Of a stretch of DNA of 64,000 bases, positions 47,701 to 59,400 are shown in pieces (position 1 is the stretch's first letter; every line of letters begins with the position of its first letter). This DNA is from Acheta domesticus (taxonomy: Eukaryota; Arthropoda; Insecta; Orthoptera; Gryllidae). The notes beneath the pieces are model-generated. The model did not search any database. It was given only the letters and a program-made list of their open reading frames with translations, and was not told where the DNA came from. A program made the position numbers and the translations under genes. The stretch spans positions 118,980,678 through 119,044,677 of the forward strand of contig JAHLJT010009436.1 in the NCBI GenBank assembly GCA_031308135.1, read 5' to 3'.

Positions 47701-48500
47701 GAGAAAACACGTAGGGAAGTCCCCTCGACTCGTCACCGGCGATGTGAGCCACTCTGACGCCTTGGCGCGTCAAAACAACATTGCGGCTCTCCCGCCGCCG
47801 GCCCGCCGCCGTCCACTTGTGACGTTTCTTCCCTCCAAGAACTCAGGCTCTCGTCAGTGCTTTGTTCGCAGCTGGGCTCCCGATGGCTGTTGCGGGCGGG
47901 AACGGGGCACAGCATAGTGCGGGGAGCGGTGGAGAGGGGGAGGCGACACGCCACGCCACGAGGCGCGCCCCTCCCCCTCGGCTGGCATTGGTCGGCGGCA
48001 TCGAGCGACTGTGCGCGACCGAGCGGCTGGCGGCGAGGCGACGCAACGCAACGCCGGCGCTGTGTTATTCTAGCCGTGATCGTGGTGGTGCGCTGATGTA
48101 GCTGCGAGCGAAGAGCGTGTGAAGTGATCGCTGCGCGCGTGGGGAGCATACGAAATCCAATAACTCCCAACTTCAAGAAAGAGTGCAGCGTGAACGGTAG
48201 GAAACTTCTTTCAGCGGTTCGCAGTAGTTGAAAGCGACGCCTAGGAGGAGAAGAAGGCGCGCCCGCCCGACGGCATCCGAGCAACGGCCGATCGGCGCGG
48301 GACCGACCATGGCGGAGGTGAGTTTATACGCACGCGTCGAATGCGAGGGCGGAAACCGGGGTGAGTAACCCCCGGCGAGCGAGCACGTGGACCGCCGAGG
48401 CGTTGGCAGGAGGGGTGAATGACGTCACAGTGCGCACAGAGCTCCGACGCGACGGATAACTTAGATTGCTTTGGGGGGTGATTTTTTTTCACTATCTGCC
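47700..48500 (+). promoter_or_regulatory. CpG-rich promoter/5' region of the caspase gene
   Basis: A sharp rise in G+C and CpG (for example 47800-48110 and 48240-48420) stands out in an otherwise AT-rich window and surrounds the first coding exon at 48309. Such islands commonly mark broadly expressed promoters. The transcription start cannot be placed; no clear TATA box was seen. Several overlapping open frames here on both strands are compositional. Confidence 0.6.
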
Positions 48501-51500
48501 GCAAGACTTTTTGGGGTGGGTCCCGGCGCGGAGTCTATGGAGGGAGAGGACAAAGCGGACTACCTGCACCTCTCTGCACCTGCAATCCTCAACTTGCAGG
48601 AACCTGTTGAGGAGCTTTTTCTCGTTGGCAAAGGGCAACCTCCTGTATTGCCTCGTTCCTGCGAAGTCTTCGCAGATAACACATGATAACGTTGATATTA
48701 TCACTTTGAGATATAGCGAAACAATAATCTCCTACAGACTGACAAGCTGTAAAGGTCGTGAGAATGAAGATCAGCCGTGACGGCCTGGGATCACTTGTGT
48801 ATATTTAGTCGCCCTCTCGCCCACCCAATGCCGCCCCCTTACGTAATTTGGGCAATGGGACTTAAGTGCTGGGCTTGCTGGCAAGTGAAATGTACAGATT
48901 ACTAATGACGCGGCTGACCCTCTTCCTGAGGACTCGGCGCAGCAAACGAAAGGGATTATTATGACAGTTCCAACGCTGACACCTGCTGATGCATTTCCAT
49001 TAACCACGTTTCCTTTCAGTGTGACACATCCGTTTTTTGTATCATGATGAGTAAAATGAATAGCGAAAAACCATAGTTTATAATCATATAAATTGAAGGT
49101 ACACCATTCGATAAGTCTACAGCCACAGATTAATTTCCCGTTTTTTGCATTAGATTACCTTAGATAAGGTATTATTAGATTAGATTTGAATAAAAGTTTC
49201 TGATAATTATGGAATAAATATCATTAATGACTTCCAATACTAGCACAACTTCAAAAATTAAACTTTGAATTAAACATGTTCCAAATTTTTTATGGCAGTT
49301 GAAAAGCAGGTACGTATGTTATGCCTGATAATGGATGGATTATGGAACAAGAATTACTAAATCGCTTAATAGGATCATTTTTTATTGTTATTTCTATTAT
49401 TATGAAAGTTATAAAGAACTGTCATAAAGCGGAAATTCGTAATTTTTGATTTGCGTCAGTGTTGCATACCATGAATACATAAAACGTTAAGGTGACAGAA
49501 GTAGTTCTATTTCCTGATGTTTAGACAATTGAAGTTTCTTCTTACCGTTAACGGAAGGAATAGTATAGAATGGAGAACGTATAAATAATAGAAAATGCGT
49601 TCTATGTTGTAGTGTTCATGCATGAGAATGCTTGACATGTCTAATTGTAGTTTTAATTAGGAGAGTAGTATAGTAACTGCTGCTCTTCATGGTTTGTTTT
49701 CTTATTAGAATTCATTAATCTGATGGTTCCGAACGTATGTTAATTGCAAATATGAAACTCTTCTTTTATGTTGTTCACTTTTATATTTGGATTTTAAATT
49801 TGAAAGAAATGGGGATTTCATAGTTTTTGTGAGTTTCTTCGGGAAGTTTCAGAATAATACGTTTTTTCATCAGAGACGCAGGTAGAATGGAGCTGGTAAG
49901 CCATGCCAGAAAGGAGATCTGGCCGTAGTAATGTAAATGGGATCTTAATGAAATTGATCGCTTGTATATTTAACAATACCGAGGCTTTTAATCGTCCGAC
50001 GTATCAATTAGTATAATGATTTCCCTGCAATCAATGAAAATATGAACTTTTCGTCTCTCCGTAATAATCTTCCTATTTCAATATTTGGTAAAGTAATAAA
50101 TGTATCGTTAATTTCAATTAATTTATCTACATAATAAATAAAATAGATTGTTAAATAATCAATCGAAATTGCGCACAAGACCTTAATTCCATGTGAGAGA
50201 ATACGAGCACATGCCCCTTGCCAGAAGGGAGGGGCTTCAGTTCCTAGCCGGGATAAATTAATCGCGCATATTGTTTCATCAGATGAAGGTTGCGTCTTTT
50301 TGTAGGTGAAATAACCAATTTTACATTAACAGTTTTTAAAAATAACATTTATAAAATCTCGAGCTATTTCCAGTAGCGTTCACTTGAAAATATGTCGACA
50401 CCAACATTTTGTAATATGTTTCGCAGTGTTCTGTCAAATCTGTCAGTGTAGTCTGAAAGATGCCAAATGCTCACTTTTCGCGTTCTCTCAATGGAAAATT
50501 CAGTCTGCCTTTGCTTCTAATTCATATTCCTCAGAGTGAACAGAAATTAATCGTTGGAAACTATCAGAATTGCAGCAATAATTGGATTGACTATATAAAA
50601 GATTTGTAAGGTTTTAAGCATTTTTTGGTATCTTCGGAATGTAATGTTTTTATTGAATCCGTGGGAGCTCAAAACGTTACTGAACTTCATTTAACAATGT
50701 CTGCCAAGTTCATTTATTTTTAAAAGTATCATAAGATGTGAGGGAAGGGTCAACAGTCGAGACACTGTTCTTCCAATGCCACCAGCCATAACAAAGCGGT
50801 CTGCTACCTGCTCCTTCTGGCCAGATTAAAGAGCGTGGTGGCGTAATTAAGCGAATCTAAATTTAGTTTACATAGTTTGTCCTTCAGAAATTGGCCCAAA
50901 CAAGTGTCTGGATGTCTAATCGGAATCTTCTTAAAGTGTATGAATTGGTTAGTTAATGGCGCTCATGGCGCTTCAACCCTCCCCCCTCGGAAGTTGAGAT
51001 AATATTAAAAATATAGCCTTTACTAATTTAACTAACTCGAGGGGGGGGCGCTATTAGTTTATTATTAGGATGCGCCTGCCGTGTAAGTTAATGGTTTATG
51101 GTCTCATGCAAGATAACTTATATTTTTTGTAATTACTTGGCCAGTAGTTAGCAATTGTTAATGTAAAATTACAAAGTTAGTTTACGCGGAAAACAATCTA
51201 TATTATATTGTTTATGTTAATAAACATAAACCTGTCTTGCGATTTATCTTTCGTACAACGATATGAAAGGTCCTAAGGAATAATTGTTGAATTATTTTAA
51301 AATATCATGAGCTGCTGCAATCTATGTAATGGCGTAGTGTATCTGTATTGGAGGATAGCAAAGGAAAAAAATCGTTGCTTCGGGAGTTCAGAAATAGAGG
51401 GAGGGGTGCGATGCCGCATAGTGAAGAAATTATTCAACCGTAGTTCATATTTTAGAACTGTCTAAAAGGAAGTTGTGAATACTGCTGAGAAATGTTTACT

Positions 51501-54099
51501 TTGTTTATTAAGGTAGAGAAGCCACGAAATTAACGTGATAATTAGGGACTACTGATATATTGCTTTGTCTTATTGTAGAACGAGCGTAAGGAAGACAACG
51601 CAAACCAGGCGCAGCCAAGAGGAGATAAGCAGTCGCCCCCGAAACTGGCGCAACTGCAGCCGGCGTCGCCGCCTCAAATCGTGGAGGAGCCGCCCACGCC
51701 CATCCCGCTGCAGCCGCCGCCTCCTCCGCGCAACAGAGCGCAGCCGCTGCAGGTGCCCCAGGGGTCGTCTCCTCACCAGCCGCCTGGTGCAGCGCCGCGC
51801 GTCCGACGTGATCGACTCCGGAGGGACCAGCCCCTCGGGCTCGCCCGGCACGGGGCTCTTGCAGGGCTCCTTGCCGCGCGATTTCATGCCCTACGCGCTG
51901 CCCAGCCCCCTGAGCCCGCGGTCGCCGGCCTCCGACCGCGGGTACGGGGGCAGCGCCTTCAGCAGCCCCGTGACGCCCGTGCGCGACACCACCGACGCGG
52001 CGCCCACCAACATCGTCCCCGCCGCCGTCCCCGAGCCGCAGAGGTGAGTCTGCTCGTCCTCTCGGAGGCACCCTAAGCGTTTCAAGCTGTCCATCTCCGC
52101 TCTGAACTCGAAAAGAAGAGCGAAATTCCACTAATGATGAAGGAACATTCACCTCTTCTGAAAAGTGTGCTAGTAAATCAAAATTAAGATCGCAATACTA
52201 ATACAATAGTACCATCCAGAGACTTTCAGGAACCACAGCAATTGTCTAGTAATTCAAACATTAAAATACCTCGGGAATTACTTATCCTCTTGCTCGAACA
52301 TAAGCAGAAAAAAAACAACCACTTTTGTTATATTTTACCAGCGTATTCCCATACCTTAAATACCTCCCAAATTTGAGACTGTTGTATTGTGACTGGAAAA
52401 ATGACTCACCATGTGCAGTTTGTTTCAGAAAGGGCAAATAACATGAATAGAAACTCTCACTAGAATCCATGGTTGGAATTTCAAATGATAGAGGAAAGCA
52501 GGATTAAGTTAAAGTTGTTCAGTTTCAGCTATCTTTGTTAAAAAGTTCATGTGAGAAGGAAACATTTGAGAGTTCTGAACACAATTGTGGTAGCATAACT
52601 TGCTTCATAAAATTGGCCATTTTTGAAAGAACAATCAAACTTACAATGCAAGTTTGGAGAAAAGGGGTCTCAAGGCAACTGTGTTAAAACTTTCACTGTG
52701 AATTAAAGATATCCAAAAGTGAGATTTTTATGCAATTTATTATTTAAATGTTACCAGTAATTATACTTCCTTGTCAATTTCAATTCAAAAAATATATTTT
52801 TTAAATGTGGTACTGTTTTATTAAGTTTTCAGAATGATCCGTGACATCAATTCAAAATTTTGCTTTTTAAAGAATCATTTTACATGGATCTTGTTTATTC
52901 AATGCTTCAGTCAAGAAAAAAGTTTTTAAAGTCCATAAAACCCAAATTTAAGTTTTAAGCATATGGCATCAATTTGAGTGCATTGAATTGATGTGGTATC
53001 ATACATTATGCTGTTGAAGTTTTTAATGGATGAAGATGGTCATCAAATACATTTTCTACAGATTATGGATGAGGTGAAATTGAATTAGACACTCAGAAAT
53101 GTGTAGGAAAAATGACAAAAAATAGGTTTTAAAAAGAAGAAATAGGGGTGACATTTTAGTATAACAAAAATACATTAATTTTTGGTAAAGAAGATGAAAT
53201 CTTAAATAGAGAAAATAATTGGGTAGGAAAATTATGCATTAGATTGAAGAAAAGCAGCCAAAATCTAATGTTCACTCAATAAATAGTATTTCATGTATTT
53301 ATTAAAACCCATTGAATTTTTTATATTTAATTTTATTCTATCAAGATTAGAATTCAAGACTTGCCCACTTTACCACCAGACTTTTGAGACCTCAATTTTT
53401 ACTCTTTCTTTTCTCCTGCATTTCTGTTAAATAAGTATTGTGTTCATACATTCGGCAATATTATGTAACTAGAGTAACTTTCTCAATTTGTTTCTAACAA
53501 ACTTCATTAAAATCCTTAATTTTTTATGTAAAAATTGAGATTGAAAAAAAAGCTGACTTCTTAGCCCATTTCCCTTTGTTTATTGAATTTTTATTGAATA
53601 ACAGATTTTCTAAACTGCTGAATTTTGCTTACAAAGAAAAGAATTAATAACATTTGATTTATTGTTTTTTCCTAGTCATGCTGCTGTACCAGTAGCAATA
53701 ATGGCTGTAGAACGGGATGCTGAAGAGTATAATATGAGGCACAAGCGCCGAGGACGTGCTGTAATTATTAATAATGATGAATTCCAAATGGTTGGCATGA
53801 CAGCACGTGCAGGATCAGATGTTGATGTCAAAAACTTGAGTGAATCCTTCAAAGCTCTTGAATTTGAAGTTCAGATTCATACAAACAAACAGTATAGAGA
53901 GATACAGGATATAATACATCAGTGTGAGTAACTTTTTGCTTAATTGTCATGGGATATCAATGATTCATTATTTCTTGACTTTTCTCATAAAAAACTTCAG
54001 TAGAACTTCCATTTTATCCATATTGTTATTACAAAAAGAAATATTTTATTGCATGCAGAGAATTTTTATATATTACTAATTCCTTTGACATATATTTTC

Positions 54100-54138
<39 letters not shown>

Positions 54139-55080
54139 TAATAATAATAATGATAATACGCCATTAATTGTTCATGTGTATTGTTTTATTAGTGGCTGCT
54201 GAAGACCACACTGATGCAGATTGTATAGCAATTGCTGTACTGACACATGGTTTAGGCAATGGTTACCTATTGGCACAAGATGTTCCTTATCCAGTACATA
54301 TGTTGTGGCAGCCCTTTACAGCTGACAACTGTCTTACTCTTGCTGGTAAACCTAAGCTGTTCTTTATTCAGGCCTGTCGAGGTGACAAGTTAGATGCTGG
54401 TGTCAGCCTAAGACGTAGATCACGTACTCAAACTGATTCAGGAAGTGATTCTTATAAAATACCGACACATTCTGACTTCCTGCTGGCGTTCAGTGCACCA
54501 GAGGGTGAGTCTCTGCCTTAGTATATTATGGATTTTGTAAATAAAAATGTTGATGAACATCATGCAAGAGATGCTATAAACTCCTTACTAAAATGTTTTA
54601 CTTCTTGTGAATATTAATTCAGAAAGTATTTTTTTTAATATCCTGTGGTACGGTTTTTTAATTCAGTTCACAAAATTCTTAATAGATTAGATTAAATTAA
54701 TTTGCAATTCTGTTTTGTTTTTTTAAGGATTTTTTTCATGGCGAAATCCTGAAAATGGCACTTGGTTTATTCAATGTCTCAGTCAAGAATTAAAAGCAAA
54801 TGCTCAGTCCATGGATATACTTAAATTGTTGACACGTGTTTCACGTCGTGTAGCTCTAGATTATGAGTCATTTAATGATCTTATTCCTTGGGAAAATCAG
54901 TGTAAGCAGGTGCCATCCTTCACATCCATGCTCATTCGTGACCTTATTTTTCACCCGAAGGTAAGATATTTGCTTATTATTTCTCATTGCAGTTTTCTCA
55001 GACTGAAAAGATTTATGAACCTTCCAAAGCATTTTTTATTTAGCCACAGTCTGCTACTTTTTTTTTTTTTTTAGGTGTGA
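48309..55080 (+). CDS. Effector caspase (Drice/caspase-1-like), six coding exons
   Basis: Cysteine protease that cleaves after Asp and executes apoptosis in the cytoplasm. Exons: 48309-48317 (Met-Ala-Glu, strong start context GACCATGG), 51579-52043, 53676-53923, 54193-54504, 54728-54960 and 55075-55080 (Val-stop); all introns are GT..AG and the phases agree from exon 2's end onward. Allowing one surplus base in exon 2, the product is 423 residues. Long Pro-rich prodomain (1 to about 160), then large subunit with AEEYNMRHKRRG, DVDVKNL, catalytic His259 in VLTHG (54246-54248), LAGKPKLFFIQACRG with Cys302 (54375-54377), a likely processing site TQTD322/S (GAT at 54435-54437), and small subunit FFSWRNPENGTWFIQ with SMLIRDL near the end. 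Motifs and linker match insect effector caspases; confidence in the family is high. Confidence 0.93.
48318..51578 (+). other. Caspase intron 1 (3.26 kb)
   Basis: AT-rich beyond the CpG region, free of element A, hAT or RT remnants. A short palindromic GC feature (CCTCCCCCCTCGG near 50978 and CTCGAGGGGGGGGC near 51036) may be a small hairpin element. Confidence 0.6.
51579..52043 (+). CDS. Caspase exon 2: Pro-rich prodomain with apparent one-base frameshift
   Basis: The acceptor TTATTGTAG and donor GAG/GTGAGT are good. Phase from exon 1 reads NERKEDNANQAQPRG... through a Pro/Gln-rich segment. The phase needed to enter exon 3 reads ...RRASDVIDSGGTSPSGS and continues RDFMPYALPSPLSPRSPASD. Each frame turns Arg-rich and implausible on the other side of about 51745-51800, so a surplus base (or two missing) lies there; the CCCCAGGGG run at 51756-51764 is the obvious spot. 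Removing one G there gives a continuous frame. Sequencing error or a real allele cannot be distinguished. An in-frame ATG at 51886 could give a shorter form downstream of the shift. Confidence 0.75.
52044..53675 (+). other. Caspase intron 2 (1.63 kb)
   Basis: AT-rich, no repeats of the families seen elsewhere. Ends with the polypyrimidine tract TTGTTTTTTCCTAG before exon 3. Confidence 0.7.
54100..54152. repeat. (AAT)n microsatellite in caspase intron 3
   Basis: About 50 bp of imperfect AAT repeat between exons 3 and 4 (intron 53924-54192). Confidence 0.85.
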
Positions 55081-55484
55081 AGAGCTGTTTTAAGGACACT
55101 CTAATTTCCTGTTATGTGATAACAACTGCTCAAATCTTGCCTTCTCATTTTATCTGAGAGGCAAGAGCCACTGCATCGCCAACATCTCCCTGTTGATCTC
55201 TGATACTAGTGACTGGTTGTGACTCTTTCCAGGGAAAAAGTCATGTGCGAGGCAGTTGGTTAAAAGACTTGCTGTGTCAAGACAATCCTTGGTGCCAGTG
55301 GATGTTTGTTTTATATGTACAAAATTTTCAGATTATAACAAATTTGTATCACTTCTTTTGAAGTGTATCATCATTGTGAATAAATTTTTTTTTCTGATTA
55401 TTGTATTATTTCAGAAACTTTCCATGTTTTTCCTTCTTGCCTCATTATTCTTGAAGGTACTACATAGAAGTGTATGACATCAAC
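55081..55484 (+). other. Caspase 3' untranslated region (probable)
   Basis: Follows the stop codon at 55078-55080. An AATAAA hexamer at 55379-55384 with a U-rich stretch after it is the first plausible polyadenylation signal. The last exon contributes only one codon and the stop, so most of exon 6 would be UTR. Confidence 0.45.
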
Positions 55485-56429
55485 AATACACAGCAAGCCA
55501 GGAAAGGCTCTCTGTACCTAGCAGTCTGGTGCTGCCACAACTGCTGCTTCTCACAGCTTGGCCACCCTGCGAGGCGCTAGTGTTAAATGAGGATAGTCAC
55601 CCCACCCCCAAATGCTTCTGTGCCACTCAAACTGCCTGGTACTTGTGATACCAACATAATTTTTGTTGATATCACTCTCGTACACATAGTGTCACTGCTG
55701 AGAAACTTTCCTGGTGCACTGTATTAACAATACAACTCAATTTTAGTTTTTTGTATGAATCCTCCTTTAAATTAATACAATAGATCTAAAATTTCATTCC
55801 AACCACTCTTTAAATTTTTATTATCATATGAAACTTATTTTTGAATTTGAAATATTTATTTTGAGTGATGTTCATAACATTTTTGCACATTAAGACCTAA
55901 ATACACAAAAATGGTAAAGGTCGATTTTTCATTCACTATGGAAAGAGAACATGAAAACAAAAAATTGTGCTGCAGGAAGGAAATTGCTGTGAAATGAGAA
56001 TCAGATCTATTTTGGATGTTTAATAAATGTTTATTGGGCATTTATAGCAACTTCATAACCTTAGACAGATACCTTTTTTATTTATATAAAAAAATGTGTG
56101 AGCCTTTAAATCAAATTTTCATGCATATCTTAATTATATTAAAATTGAGCATTTTGAATTTTCACTTATTGATTTGACTCCTTTTTTTTGGAGGTTTATA
56201 GTTGTCATATTGTAGTTAAATTGTTTTATAGTACTAAGCAATTAGATCAGAACACTAGTTGTACTATAAGATCTGATTATCCCACATCAGTTCATGATTT
56301 GATCAACTTTTATCATGACAAAAAAAAGGTAGAAATAAATTTGATAAAATATTGCCCACTACAATAAAACTTCTTTAAAATAAGTGCAAACCGTTGTATC
56401 ATAAATACATTACAAACCTAATTAGATAA
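55485..56429. other. Convergent intergenic region
   Basis: Lies between the caspase 3' end and the serine protease stop. A minus-strand AATAAA (TTTATT at 56077-56082) is a possible poly(A) signal for the protease. No element ends recognised. Confidence 0.4.
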
Positions 56430-59400
56430 CTAACGCCCATTCATCGAATCTTCTATTTTTCGATCAAGCCAGTCACGGAAGTAAGCAACACGAGTATAGA
56501 CTCCGGGTTTATTCGGTCGGCCACAGCCAAGTCCCCAGCTAGTAACTCCAACCAACGTAAAGTGACCTGCAAAAGAAAATTTGGTGTAATCAGTTACATC
56601 GCAGCACACTCATTTTGCCCTAACCCTTCCGGCACTTAGATCTACGTACCCCTACTGCACGTACCGCTCTCATTATACAATTCCCAGCGGGAAGCTCCAC
56701 GCTCCCGGAACGTACGTAACGCCGAGGTAGTAGCCCTTACGCCTACAACCCACGTCCTGTACTCACACCTTTAGTACCTACAATCCTCTCTCGACGATTT
56801 TACCATTGTCTTGGGGGAAGGGAACTAGTTCAATGAAACATATCTCGCTCACATTTACTGGTCAGGTAAAGGATTATGGTAGGGTGACCAGACGTCCCGT
56901 TTTTAACGGGATTGTCCTTTTTTCATTATGTGTCCTGTTATCCCCACACAATTTTAACAGGACGCGAAAAAATCCCGTTTTTTCGTTATTGGCTATAACC
57001 TCACTCTCCCTAAACACACTCTGATTTTCGCTACTTCAATAGCTCTTATTTTTCAACAACTTTTCATCCAGAGAAATTGAGGGATGAGAGAAAGATAATT
57101 GATAAAAATGATGTAATGTCTTCCACATATTTGCAAGGAAAACAAAAGAAAAAACATACAAATGGTTGTGATTCTTGCTTTGGCTGTACCAGGCAAAAAC
57201 GATGCAGTGGAAAAGGGTATTTTCAATTTTGAACTCCCTTTGGATTTATTAAAAATGTTTATTACCGAAACTATTTAAGCAATTGTAATTTTAAAATCTC
57301 ATTTTCAAGACTTGAGATGTAAAGAATACTATAACCAGTTATTTAGCACTAATTCAAAACTCTTGCAAGATATCAAGTCTGATAAGTACAAAGTCCATAG
57401 AGGTGATTCTGAATGAGAAACCACTAGTCCATGTTCAGCAGGTTGTTCATAAGTTGGTTATTAAAATATGTCTTTTTACGTATAAAAAGTAATTTGTACT
57501 TGTCTCAGAGAAGCAGTGCAGTAATATGCGAAGCTCATTTTCTTTGTAAGCTCATGTCCTGTTTTGTCCCGTTTTTTTCTTCCATATTTCAGAAATGTCC
57601 TGTTTTATGTCTTAAAAAATCTGGTCACCCTAGATCATGGAAGAACCAGACTTTGGAAGTTATTCATGAGCAGTGGCGTATCTACGGTATGGCAGGCATG
57701 GCACGTGCCATGGGCGCCACGTACAAGGGGCGCTATTTACAGTACACCCGTTAAAGGAAATAACAACCACCTTGATTTCAAGCATCCCTACAGGGGCGCA
57801 AATTCTATGCTTGCCATGGGCGCCTGAATACCTAATACGCCTCTGTTCATGAGGGACTGGGAATGCCCACATGCTACAAATACAACTGAAAAACTCATTC
57901 GATGTTCTTTCAAATTCAGTCTGCCTTCATGCTGCTTGGAATCCACCATTCCCTAGCGTATTTATTTACGAATATGTTTTTTGTCAAAACTGACAAAGGT
58001 GGAAACATATTTTCATGCAATACAGATATTTAATAATTACAACGTAGGTTGTAGGAATCATGTTCATCAGGTGGTCAATATCAATAGCTGCCATCAAGAA
58101 ATCCATATAATACTTGTACGTTACTTTACGCCAGGTGACATTACACAATTAAAATCGATACCCACGTTAAAGTACTCAGTAAAATCTAATCTACTGCATA
58201 ACAGTTTTTATTCAACTGAATACTATACTAACCGTCAAAAATGAAATTAATATTTATTTATCACATTAGGTAACATTTGAACTGCATAATTATACATTAT
58301 TAAAATTTACTGTACAAACTGTAATAAGTATTTTACTTCAGCTTCTGCGTCAATGATACCCATCTCTATCAGGTTTTTCGTCTAGCGCCCTTGATCCATC
58401 CAATAAATGTGTGATGGTCTTTTGTTTTATTTCTAGGCATAATGTAAGCTTCACTGTGGGCAGGTTTTGTTGAGTCCTCCTTTTGTTAGTTCTGGTAGGA
58501 GAGGAGTACAGCCGAGGAATGCGAGTTGTATATTGTCATCAATACAATGCGAATTCGGAGAAACGGGAAGTACCTTTCACTGGGTATATCACCACAGGAG
58601 TGGTAGGTACCATGGGAGGCCCTGGTAGGTCTTTTAGGCGCCGAAAATCGAAAAACTAGCTCCGACTCTAGAGGAAAGGAAGCAAACTAGTGTGAGAAAG
58701 TCTCAGGCAATCTGCATAACTTTCTTTTTATTACATCTATCATTGCGCATATACATACACATACGAAAAAGTCTATTTCTATATTTTAAATAAGGTCACG
58801 TACATTTCTTTCAAAATGTGTGTAATTTTGGGGTAATTTTTCCTTGAAGTGATGGCAATTAAAAAAAATATTTTCTCAAAAACGACTCCAATTTTTATTT
58901 TATTTTTTCTCAAATCGAACAAGGTTCACTTACAAAAATGGTGCAGTTTCTATTTTTTATGAACTTTCTATTTTCAAAAATTGCCAATGTTACACATAAT
59001 GCGCGCAAGTATGTGTTGTTGTAGCTCCAATTATTTTAAAACGTCCGTCTGTTTTTACGTCTGTCCTTCCGTCCGTCAGTAAACACTAGCTCCAAAACTT
59101 TTCATAGGATTTTTTTCGAAAATGAATATTCCCCGATTGACCTGACCCGAATCAAGGTTCTGCGAATTTTAAATGAATCTTGTAGAAAGTAACTCGTCGG
59201 ATTATTTTATATTAGCTCCAAATTCTTTCTTTAAATTTCTTGCTAGAATAGAGTAAAATGCACTTACAAAGATTCATAGGTCCGTGTTTCACTATTAACT
59301 CTTAATTTCCGAAAATTTGAAACGTTTGAAAATTGTTTACCCCATCTATAACTACATTAAAGAACGGAGAGATTTTTTGTTCGAATGAAATTCGTTCTTT

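Noticed and set aside
47733..48504. Several long open frames on both strands in the GC-rich region, including one of 183 codons on the minus strand
   Set aside because: High GC removes stop codons by composition; residues are Arg/Ala/Pro/Ser-rich in all frames, and no motif or splice support exists apart from the ATG exon at 48309.
51508..52152. A 214-codon minus-strand open frame opposite caspase exon 2
   Set aside because: Shadow of the GC-rich coding exon; Ala/Gly/Arg-rich and without independent signals.
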